From positions 1-11,782 of the forward strand of contig CAZDIO010000050.1 of NCBI GenBank assembly GCA_964505555.1: a stretch of 11,782 bases of DNA, read 5' to 3'. The stretch is from CAZDIO01 sp964505555. Lineage in GTDB: Bacteria > Bdellovibrionota_C > UBA2361 > SZUA-149 > CAZDIO01. Positions 6,061-11,782 of this stretch are shown piece after piece. The translations under genes and the position numbers were made by a program. The stretch's first letter is position 1; every line of letters starts with the position of its first letter. The notes beneath the pieces were generated by a model, which was not told the origin of the DNA, did no database searches, and was given only the letters and a program-made list of their open reading frames with translations.

Positions 6061-7017
6061 ATGGATGGCCACCAGTTACTAAAATTGTATCGACAGATGC
6101 TTCTGATGCGACGCTTTGAGGAGGATGCTGCACAAGCATACACTCAGCGAAAGATCGGTGGCTTTCTCCATTTGTATAATGGTCAGGAGGCAATTGGCGC
6201 AGGAGTGATCGAAGCGCTCAAAAAAGAAGATTATATAATTACCGCTTACCGTTTACACGCTCAGTATCTTGCCCGTGGTGGAACGGCAAGAGAAGGAATG
6301 GCAGAGCTTTTTGGAAAAGCTACCGGAATGTCAAAGGGTCGTGGGGGCTCAATGCACTTCTTCTCTAAGGAGCTAAACTTTCTTGGTGGTTGGGGAATTG
6401 TCGGCGCGCATGTTCCGCTCGCCGCGGGAACAGCGTTTGCTTCAAAGTATCGAGGAGAGAAATCTGTCACGGTGTGCTTTCTTGGAGATGGGGCGGTGAG
6501 TATCGGCCCTTTTCATGAAGGGATGTGTCTTGCCGCACTTTGGAAACTTCCTGTTGTCTATATAATTGAAAATAATTATTACGCGATGGGCACACCGCTT
6601 CATCGCACCTTGGCAACAGATAACGCCTCCATTCGTGCGCTTGGCTACCCGATGGCACGAGGAACTTTTGAAGGGGTTGATGTTGTGGAGTGTTATGAAG
6701 CTGCAAAACAGGCCATTGAACGCGCACGAGAGGAATCTCTGCCTACACTTCTTGAGTTTAAAACGTATCGATATCGTGGACACTCAATGGCGGATCCTGC
6801 AAAATATCGAACGAAAGAGGAGCTTGAACAGTGGAAAGCAAGAGATCCTTTGATTATTGCAAAAGGTCGAATTCAAAAAGACTTCCCTGAGCTTGCAAAC
6901 AAACTTGAAGCGATCGAGAAAAGCGTTGAAGAAGAGATGAAAGATGCTCTTTCATTTGCAGACAATTCACCTGAGCCAGATCTGAGCACGGTAGAAGATT
7001 ACACCTATGTTTCTTAG
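6061..7017 (+). CDS. pdhA: Pyruvate dehydrogenase E1 component, alpha subunit
   Basis: The 318-residue product carries out the thiamine-diphosphate-dependent decarboxylation of pyruvate with its beta partner, feeding acetyl groups to the lipoyl E2. Visible features are GQEAIGAG (41-48), KGRGGSMH (92-99) and the ThDP/Mg motif beginning GDG (142-144) and ending at N171-N172 (IENNYYAMG). The loop YRYRGHSMADP (236-246) is the conserved E1-alpha loop that in animals carries phosphorylation sites. GHSMADP is typical of pyruvate rather than branched-chain enzymes, although acetoin dehydrogenase alpha is similar. The length is slightly short, as in bacterial heterotetrameric E1 proteins without an N-terminal extension. 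pdhB follows after 15 bases. Expression is probably set in the long structured upstream region. Confidence 0.93.
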   Translation: MDGHQLLKLYRQMLLMRRFEEDAAQAYTQRKIGGFLHLYNGQEAIGAGVIEALKKEDYIITAYRLHAQYLARGGTAREGMAELFGKATGMSKGRGGSMHFFSKELNFLGGWGIVGAHVPLAAGTAFASKYRGEKSVTVCFLGDGAVSIGPFHEGMCLAALWKLPVVYIIENNYYAMGTPLHRTLATDNASIRALGYPMARGTFEGVDVVECYEAAKQAIERAREESLPTLLEFKTYRYRGHSMADPAKYRTKEELEQWKARDPLIIAKGRIQKDFPELANKLEAIEKSVEEEMKDALSFADNSPEPDLSTVEDYTYVS

Positions 7018-7032
7018 GACACTGATTATCAC

Positions 7033-8007
7033 ATGAAGGAATTAAGTATCCGTGATGCTCTCAATGAAGCTCTCGCTGAGGAGATGGAGCGTGATGAGCG
7101 CGTGTTCCTAATGGGAGAAGAAGTTGGATACTATGATGGCGCTTATAAAGTCTCACGGGGACTCCTCCAACGTTTTGGTGAGCGCCGTGTCATTGATACA
7201 CCGATTTCTGAAAACGGATTTGCCGGGCTCGGAGTTGGAGCAGCGATGGTGGGTTTGAGACCCGTTATTGAGTTTATGACCTTTAACTTCTCACTGATCG
7301 GTATCGATCAGGTAATTAACTCCGCGGCAAAACTTCGTTACATGTCGGGAGGACAGTTTACCTGCCCGATCGTGTTTCGAGGCCCAGGTGGTTCGGTCCT
7401 CCAACTTGCAGCTCAGCACTCTCAGAGCTTTGAAAGTCTCTATGCAAATATTCCCGGATTAAAAGTGGTCATGCCTTCTAATTCTGCCGATGCAAAGGGA
7501 TTACTCAAGAGCGCTATTCGAGATGAAAATCCGATCGTCTTTATTGAGTCAGAAGCGATGTATAGTGTGAAAGGTCAGGTTCCTGAGGGGGAACTACTGA
7601 TCCCGATCGGTTCAGCAAGGATCTCCTCTATCGGAAACGACCTAACGATTCTTTGCTGGTCAAAGGCTGCAGCCACCGTTGAAGCGGCACTTCAACCTCT
7701 TCTGAATGAGGGTATTTCACCAGAAATTATCGATCTTCGAACTATTCGTCCTCTTGATGAAGAGACGATCTATGCCTCTGTGAAGAAAACAAATCGGGTG
7801 TTGATCGTCCAGGAGGCGTGGCCCATAGCAAGTGTGGGGCGATCTCTTGCCGCACAGATCGGAGAGACGATGTTTGACTATCTGGATGCTCCTATCCAGG
7901 TGCTCTCTGGTCGAGACTGCCCTTATCCGTATGCAAAGAATCTTGAAAAACTTATGGCCCCTACCGTTGAAGATATCGTGCAAGCTGCAAAACGTTTAGT
8001 TGGGTAA
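7033..8007 (+). CDS. pdhB: Pyruvate dehydrogenase E1 component, beta subunit
   Basis: The 324-residue product is the transketolase-like beta chain that completes the E1 heterotetramer. Visible features are MGEEVGYYDGAY (27-38), the catalytic glutamate E60 in TPISENGFAG, RGPGG (116-120) and AQHSQSFE (127-134, with conserved H129). The C-terminal transketolase domain contains IDLRTIRPLD and ends in YPYAKNLEKLMAPTVEDIV. Length is normal for the family. No good Shine-Dalgarno precedes the ATG, so translation is probably coupled to pdhA, whose stop is 15 bases upstream. There is no E2 (dihydrolipoamide acetyltransferase) after it as in most pdh operons. The next gene is a gamma-carbonic-anhydrase-like protein, so E2 and E3 must be encoded elsewhere. 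Confidence 0.93.
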   Translation: MKELSIRDALNEALAEEMERDERVFLMGEEVGYYDGAYKVSRGLLQRFGERRVIDTPISENGFAGLGVGAAMVGLRPVIEFMTFNFSLIGIDQVINSAAKLRYMSGGQFTCPIVFRGPGGSVLQLAAQHSQSFESLYANIPGLKVVMPSNSADAKGLLKSAIRDENPIVFIESEAMYSVKGQVPEGELLIPIGSARISSIGNDLTILCWSKAAATVEAALQPLLNEGISPEIIDLRTIRPLDEETIYASVKKTNRVLIVQEAWPIASVGRSLAAQIGETMFDYLDAPIQVLSGRDCPYPYAKNLEKLMAPTVEDIVQAAKRLVG

Positions 8008-8036
8008 GCTTTTTAACTCATCGACTGGATACAAAG

Positions 8037-8561
8037 ATGCTCCATCCCTTTAAGGGAAAAACTCCCATCGTAGGTAAAGATGTTTTCATTGCATCAAATG
8101 CAACAATTATTGGCGATGTTACCCTTGGCGATAATGTTTCTATCTTCTTTGGGGCGGTACTTCGCGGTGATATCTTAGGAATCACCGTTGGGGCACGAAC
8201 AAATATTCAAGAACATGCACTCCTCCATACGACTTACAAACGATCTCCTTGCATCGTCGGAGAGGAGGTCACCATTGGTCACCGCGCTATTGTTCATGGG
8301 TGCTTCGTTGGAAACCGGGTACTCATTGGAATGGGGGCAATTGTTCTTGATGATGCTGTGATTGAAGAGGAGTGTCTCATTGGTGCGGGGACATTGATTA
8401 CTGAGGGGAAAAAAATCCCCCCACGAAGCTTGGTTCTTGGCTCTCCAGGAAAGGTTGTGCGAACGCTAGAAGAGAGTGAAATTAAACGCCTCAAAGAATC
8501 TGCAGAGGGTTATGTGTTGAGTGGTTTTTCTTATAGGGAAAGTAAGATAGGAATTACTTAG
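8037..8561 (+). CDS. Gamma-carbonic anhydrase-like left-handed beta-helix protein
   Basis: The 174-residue product is a hexapeptide-repeat protein of the YrdA/PaaY/gamma-carbonic-anhydrase family. Repeats start near residue 12 and run to about 125 (for example VFIASNATIIGDVTLGDNV). The three zinc-ligand histidines expected of the family are H64 (ALLHTT), H82 and H87 (TIGHRAIVHGC). The conserved R43 and D45 (VLRGD) and Q58 (NIQEH) are also present. A metal-bound trimer is therefore likely, and carbonic anhydrase or thioesterase activity is possible. The C-terminal helix (145-165) caps the helix as usual. The gene starts 29 bases after pdhB on the same strand, with a weak GGA upstream, so it is probably in the pdh operon. 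There it could hydrate CO2 released by E1; that link is inference. Confidence 0.88.
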   Translation: MLHPFKGKTPIVGKDVFIASNATIIGDVTLGDNVSIFFGAVLRGDILGITVGARTNIQEHALLHTTYKRSPCIVGEEVTIGHRAIVHGCFVGNRVLIGMGAIVLDDAVIEEECLIGAGTLITEGKKIPPRSLVLGSPGKVVRTLEESEIKRLKESAEGYVLSGFSYRESKIGIT

Positions 8562-8584
8562 GTTTTACTTAGACTTATTTTTCA

Positions 8585-8679
8585 CTTTAACTTCTACTAA
8601 ACTTAGCCTTGCTCTTGCTCTTGCTCTAAAAATTTAATGTGTAGAGCAAGTGCAAGGCTAAGTTTAGTAGAAGTTAAAG
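8585..8679. repeat. 28-bp perfect inverted repeat forming a 95-bp hairpin
   Basis: Bases 8585-8612 (beginning CTTTAACTTCTACTAAACTT) are the exact reverse complement of 8652-8679. The stem continues inward through nine more pairs (CTTGCTCTA with TAGAGCAAG) after skipping six bases, because the left arm holds three copies of CTTGCT and the right arm fewer. The loop is AT-rich. Outer flanks are partly complementary. It lies between the carbonic-anhydrase-like gene and lemA. No T-run follows, so it is either a strong 3'-end structure or a mobile repeat unit. The 207-bp gap holds no gene. Confidence 0.85.
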
Positions 8680-8774
8680 GTTAAGTTAAAGATTAAGTAT
8701 TAAGGCTTGCATCAACGGGGAGCTTATATAAGGATGGATGTGCATTTATCCCCCTCAACAACTACGGAGTGCAT

Positions 8775-9365
8775 ATGGGAATAATCATGCTCATTATTTT
8801 AGGACTAGGCGCGCTTTTTATTGTTGTTTGTATCAGTCTCTATAACAAACTCATTGCGCTTAGAAACCAATATAAAAACGCCTATTCCCAGATTGATGTG
8901 CAATTGAAGCGTCGCTACGATCTTATTCCTAATTTAATTGAAACCGCAAAAGGGTATATCAAACATGAACGAGAAACTCTTGAGGGAGTCATCGCTGCTC
9001 GAAACCAAGCCGCCTTTGCAAACGATCGTGCTGCAAAAAATCCTGGTGACCCGTCAGCAATGAAAAGCTTACTGGGAGCAGAGGCAGCTCTTTCAGGAAC
9101 TCTTTCTCGGCTATTTGCGGTAGCAGAGAACTACCCCGACCTCAAGGCAAACCAAACGATGTCTCTCTTGATGACAGAGCTCTCTACCACAGAAAACAAG
9201 ATCTCTGAGTCCCGAGAAGGCTACAACGATGCCGTCATGATGTATAATACCCAGCGAGAAGTCTTTCCGAGTGTAATCATTGCCAGTATGTTTAATTTTG
9301 GTCCGGCCGAACTGTTTGAACTAACAAATGCCCAAGAACGAGAAGCGCCGAAAGTTTCTTTTTAG
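8775..9365 (+). CDS. LemA family membrane protein
   Basis: The 196-residue product has one N-terminal membrane segment (about residues 4-20) followed by a helical soluble domain. The domain carries the LemA signature: YNKLIALRNQ, then QIDVQLKRRYDLIPNLIETA near residues 42-61, then HERETLEGVIAARNQA. Length is typical (about 185-200). LemA proteins are widespread envelope proteins of unclear function, often next to an M48 (HtpX) peptidase or a TPM-domain protein; neither is adjacent here. I use the ATG at 8775, 5 bases after GGAG (8766-8769). A GTG at 8769 would add two residues but overlaps that ribosome site. It ends 13 bases before the oppositely oriented small exported-protein gene. Confidence 0.92.
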   Translation: MGIIMLIILGLGALFIVVCISLYNKLIALRNQYKNAYSQIDVQLKRRYDLIPNLIETAKGYIKHERETLEGVIAARNQAAFANDRAAKNPGDPSAMKSLLGAEAALSGTLSRLFAVAENYPDLKANQTMSLLMTELSTTENKISESREGYNDAVMMYNTQREVFPSVIIASMFNFGPAELFELTNAQEREAPKVSF

Positions 9366-9378
9366 TTGAAGCCCTCAA

Positions 9379-9864
9379 TTACGAGATAGAAAAAGTGATC
9401 TTTTCTCGTTCATTCTGATTTTCTTCTAAAAATGGAACCGTAAGGGTCACTCGTTTAATATAACACTGTCCTTTTTTATCTTCGGTACAGTAATAAAGTC
9501 GAAGCTCAAGGTTTATCTTCTCTGGCTTGCCTGGCTTCTCTGCAAACTCCCTGACCGAAACAGGAAGAGAAAATGTCGTTGATTCAATCTCTTTCTCAAC
9601 AAGAACCGTACCCACATTATCCACCGCTTTAACCGTACTTCGCACCTGATCGCTCAGGGTATGATTTCTCGGCAAAGAAAGCTCAAAATCAAACGCCTTA
9701 AGAGTTTTAAAATTCACTCCCGGCAACACCACAAACTGAACTCCCGAAGAACCCTCCTCACGAAGATCCGGTTTCACGAGACTCTCACCACATACGAGAG
9801 AGCAATCGATCCCATTAAAAATAAAAAACAACATCACGAACCGATATCCCAAACGCCGAAACAT
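9379..9864 (-). CDS. Small exported protein of unknown function with a CxxxxxxxC pair
   Basis: The 161-residue product begins with a basic-hydrophobic signal sequence (about 1-27, containing MLFFIFNGI). The mature part looks like a beta-rich domain ending in LRLYYCTEDKKGQCYIKRVT (121-140), with C126 and C134 placed to form a disulfide, then TLTVPF. This 'YYC...C...VPF' strand pair resembles the C-terminal segment seen after NHL repeats or thioredoxin-like domains in some secreted proteins, but this relation is only an impression. The start ATG (9862-9864) is supported by GGAGAG 6 bases upstream. Its transcript would read through the large hairpin at 9915-10061 if it is co-transcribed with the upstream minus-strand gene. 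Function unknown. Confidence 0.7.
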   Translation of the reverse strand: MFRRLGYRFVMLFFIFNGIDCSLVCGESLVKPDLREEGSSGVQFVVLPGVNFKTLKAFDFELSLPRNHTLSDQVRSTVKAVDNVGTVLVEKEIESTTFSLPVSVREFAEKPGKPEKINLELRLYYCTEDKKGQCYIKRVTLTVPFLEENQNEREKITFSIS

Positions 9865-9914
9865 ATTTATCTCTCCACGATCACCCTAATAATCATCCCA
9901 ACGATCGCCCCAAG

Positions 9915-10061
9915 TTAAATTGTGGTTTAAAGGGCGGATTTTGGCCTAGGACGAGGCGCGGGAATTGTGAGGAGCGGAATGTGCTCCCCGCACATGAGCA
10001 CCGGAACAATCTCCCGCAACGAAGGCCTAGACCAAAAGCCGCCCTTTAAACCACAATTTAA
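9915..10061. repeat. 147-bp imperfect palindrome, MITE-like or structured RNA
   Basis: The outer 23 bases (9915-9937, starting TTAAATTGTGGTTTAAAG) are the exact reverse complement of 10039-10061. After one mismatch TTTTGG (9939-9944) pairs with CCAAAA (10032-10037), and CTAGG (9946-9950) pairs with CCTAG (10026-10030). Further in, GCGGGA (9958-9963) plus ATTGT pairs with ACAAT plus TCCCGC (10006-10017, one bulge). The tip is ATGTGC-TCCCC-GCACAT (9979-9995). The element fills most of the 193-bp gap between two minus-strand genes, and its right arm contains the stop codon of the upstream one. Both ends are TTAA. No transposase is present. It could be a non-autonomous element or a stable RNA hairpin. 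Confidence 0.85.
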
Positions 10062-11092
10062 GGGACCATCCATTTTTGGGGCCAGGTAAGCCAATGCCAG
10101 TTGTATGGTTTCCGGGTGACATTTTTTAATTCCCCAAGCACCCCCTCTCGTCCCTCTTCATCAACTATGCCAAGCGCCCGCCAATACTTCTCCTCTGCTT
10201 TCTCTGCTTCCGGCCCAAGTAATTGCACCGTCAGTTTCAGAGCTGCTATCCAACGATACTCTTCACTTTCTTGATCACTACTTGGTGCACCAACGGAGAG
10301 ACTGGTTAAAGCAAGCGCTCCCTCTTTTCCGCACCCTGCAGCAGAGAGGGTAATGGCTGCAATCTGTAACGGACTACAACCAAGCTCATCTAAAGAGAGA
10401 CTATCGAGATCGTTTCCTCCTTGTAAAAGATCAAGGATCTCCTCTCTTCTCTCCTCAGAGGCTCGAACCAGGGAAACGGCAAGTCCCGTCACGGTCATAA
10501 ACCCAGCAATCATACATCTTCCTCTTCCAAACCCGGAAGAGTTATTCCCCAAGTAATACCCAGCCTGCGCCCTCCTTAGCCCCGTTTCTAAGATCGGTCG
10601 CCAATGTCTCTCTCCCATCGAGGCCGATACTCGACGACAAATCGCATGGATAAGACAGAGCGCGGCACAGACATCCACTCCAAGGAGAGGGATAACTGTC
10701 GTAAGAGTTACTTTTTCTTTTTCTTTCTTTGTAAGAAAAGGTCGTTGATTTGCAGCGTAGCAGAGCACACTATCGAGCGGGAAAAAAACGCCGGGATGTG
10801 CTTCTCGAATTATTCCTGGCTTTGAAAACACTGCCCGAATAATTACCCAGACAATTTTAGACACAGGGTGAACTTCTGAAACAATCCCTCCAGCAGCTTC
10901 CCAGCTCTTCTCTGAGTTTAAAGAGATCGAAGGAGTGTCACCCTGAGTAAGCTTTCTTTCTGTAACAACAAATTCTTTACTGAGTTTTTCATAGTACTCT
11001 TTATTATCGACCTCACTACCATCAAGAGCCGCGCCGTCATTTTCATCCAGCGGAGGGGTTATTTGATCAGGTTTTTCTTTATTCTCTTCCAA
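10058..11092 (-). CDS. Hypothetical protein, possibly a degenerate HDOD-like domain
   Basis: The 344-residue product is not recognised. Residues 1-65 are acidic and look disordered. Residues 75-155 are hydrophobic with cysteines (for example GVDVCAALCLIHAICRRV at 138-155). Residues 160-290 follow a helical pattern. It has HW near 163, a Gly-rich GFGRGRCMIAGF (187-198) and LGCSPLQIAA (237-246), in the order seen in HDOD domains. The catalytic HD residues of true HD phosphohydrolases are absent. The last ~20 residues are Trp-rich. The start is TTG (11090-11092), supported by AAGGAG 6 bases upstream. The stop codon lies inside the right arm of the 147-bp palindrome, so the C-terminus may have been set by that element. 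It is divergent from the SprT-like gene by 108 bases. Confidence 0.7.
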   Translation of the reverse strand: MEENKEKPDQITPPLDENDGAALDGSEVDNKEYYEKLSKEFVVTERKLTQGDTPSISLNSEKSWEAAGGIVSEVHPVSKIVWVIIRAVFSKPGIIREAHPGVFFPLDSVLCYAANQRPFLTKKEKEKVTLTTVIPLLGVDVCAALCLIHAICRRVSASMGERHWRPILETGLRRAQAGYYLGNNSSGFGRGRCMIAGFMTVTGLAVSLVRASEERREEILDLLQGGNDLDSLSLDELGCSPLQIAAITLSAAGCGKEGALALTSLSVGAPSSDQESEEYRWIAALKLTVQLLGPEAEKAEEKYWRALGIVDEEGREGVLGELKNVTRKPYNWHWLTWPQKWMVP

Positions 11093-11098
11093 AGAGCA

Positions 11099-11104
11099 CT
11101 CCTT
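11099..11104 (-). promoter_or_regulatory. Ribosome binding site that fixes a TTG start
   Basis: AAGGAG on the minus strand stands 6 bases before the TTG of the hypothetical gene, supporting this non-ATG start. Confidence 0.7.
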
Positions 11105-11200
11105 ATGTAACTTGGAGATAGCAAAAAGGCGTCATTTACGATACCACGAACTGTCTATTTTTAAGAAACGTAAAAAGGGATAAGATAATCCCCAACAAAG

Positions 11201-11677
11201 ATGGAATCTACAAAAGAATTACAACAGACCAAGCTACAACAGACAGAACCTCAACATTGGAACCTGAGAGAATTATGGGAAAAAATTCGTAGAGAATATT
11301 TTCCTGAACTTCCTGAGTTAGATGATTACCACGTCTTTTGGTCACGGAGAAATCACCGCTCAACTCTTGCCTCGTGTAACATAACAAGAAGACGTGTGGG
11401 TGTTGCTGGAGTGCTCGCAGCTATCGAATATACCCCCTACTTAGAACCCCTCCTCTACCATGAGATGTGCCATGCCGCACTGGGCAAACCAAAACAGGTA
11501 AACGGCCGCAGGATCTACCACGGACGCGAATTTCGAGCGCTGGAGAGAAGGCATCCAGACATACAGCTACTCAATCAATGGATCAAAAACGGCGGCTGGC
11601 ACAAGGCAGTACGAACTTCTTTACGAACCTCTACTAAAAAAAAGTCATTGCTGATGAGAATGAGGTTTTTTAACTAG
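11201..11677 (+). CDS. SprT-like zinc metallopeptidase
   Basis: The 158-residue product has the zincin motif HEMCH (H87, E88, H91, within LLYHEMCHAALG) and a probable third ligand at H107 (IYHGREF). The helix RALERRHPD follows. The length and the HExxH...HG..F layout fit the SprT/SprT-like family, whose eukaryotic members (Spartan) cleave DNA-crosslinked proteins; YgjP-type peptidases are an alternative. The N-terminus (1-18) is polar, with a short Gln-rich repeat (LQQT twice). The C-terminus (about 138-157) is a basic tail that could bind nucleic acid. The zinc-ribbon cysteines of canonical SprT are absent. The ATG has no strong Shine-Dalgarno; a purine-rich AAAAAGGGA lies about 20 bases upstream, with TAAGAT (11181-11186) as a possible -10 box. 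Confidence 0.8.
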   Translation: MESTKELQQTKLQQTEPQHWNLRELWEKIRREYFPELPELDDYHVFWSRRNHRSTLASCNITRRRVGVAGVLAAIEYTPYLEPLLYHEMCHAALGKPKQVNGRRIYHGREFRALERRHPDIQLLNQWIKNGGWHKAVRTSLRTSTKKKSLLMRMRFFN

Positions 11678-11725
11678 AGCGATTCCTCTTTAAGTGTGGC
11701 AAGAAATCGTCTCCCTGTCGTTGCG

Positions 11726-11782
11726 AGCGGAGCGAAGCAATCTCGTAGCTGCTGAAGCGATTCGAGATTGCTTCGCTCCGCT
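11726..11782. repeat. REP-like inverted repeat, cut by the window end
   Basis: AGCGGAGCGAAGCAATCTCG (11726-11745) is exactly complementary to 11763-11782, with a 17-base loop. The sequence type, TTGCGAGCGGAGCGAAGCAATC, matches a common dispersed intergenic repeat pattern seen in many bacterial genomes. The preceding CGTTGC (11719-11724) suggests that the arm continues outward beyond the window. It lies 48 bases after the SprT-like stop. Confidence 0.8.

Noticed and set aside
6442..6783. A 113-codon minus-strand open frame within pdhA, and similar antisense frames in other genes.
   Set aside because: They lie opposite strongly conserved coding sequence and have no domain or ribosome site. They are shadows of the real genes.
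8585..8679. Interpretation of the long hairpin as a rho-independent terminator.
   Set aside because: The stem is far longer than usual, AT-rich, and not followed by a T-run on either strand.

Overview
The window reads as chromosome of a Gram-negative (diderm) bacterium of moderate GC. The evidence is a lipoprotein-type signal with a glycine-zipper domain, an exported endonuclease/phosphatase-fold protein, a LemA protein, and separate E1-alpha and E1-beta pyruvate dehydrogenase subunits. No marker gene fixes the phylum. A lineage near the former Deltaproteobacteria (e.g. Bdellovibrionota or related candidate groups) is only a guess. Several genes use GTG or TTG starts, two of them behind strong Shine-Dalgarno sequences. 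No rRNA, tRNA, transposase or CRISPR array was found.

Layout. 1-180 is noncoding with a GC-rich palindrome. 181-1967 (minus) holds an SDR-type NAD(P)-dependent reductase, with a short glycine-zipper lipoprotein upstream of it. 2277-2642 (plus) is a stand-alone CheY-like receiver with its own promoter, and it converges with a minus-strand group. In transcription order that group is a RuvC-fold nuclease (4764-5453), an exported endonuclease/exonuclease/phosphatase-family protein (3639-4760) and a metallo-beta-lactamase-fold hydrolase (2661-3557). 5454-6060 is a 607-bp divergent noncoding region. It carries a ten-codon mini-ORF behind a perfect AGGAGG and a dense series of hairpins. 6061-8561 (plus) is pdhA, pdhB and a gamma-carbonic-anhydrase-like hexapeptide-repeat protein in one operon; E2 and E3 are absent. 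8775-9365 is a LemA-family membrane protein. 9379-9864 (minus) is a small exported protein with a cysteine pair, and 10058-11092 (minus) is an unrecognised protein. 11201-11677 (plus) is a SprT-like zinc metallopeptidase.

The genes are mostly ordinary housekeeping or accessory functions, and I do not see a defence or biosynthetic system. The unusual content is between genes. There is a 147-bp imperfect hairpin (9915-10061) whose arm contains the stop codon of the neighbouring gene. There is a 95-bp hairpin with a hexamer expansion in one arm (8585-8679), and a REP-like inverted repeat cut by the window end (11726-11782). The region upstream of pdhA looks like a structured leader or small RNA of no class I can name.
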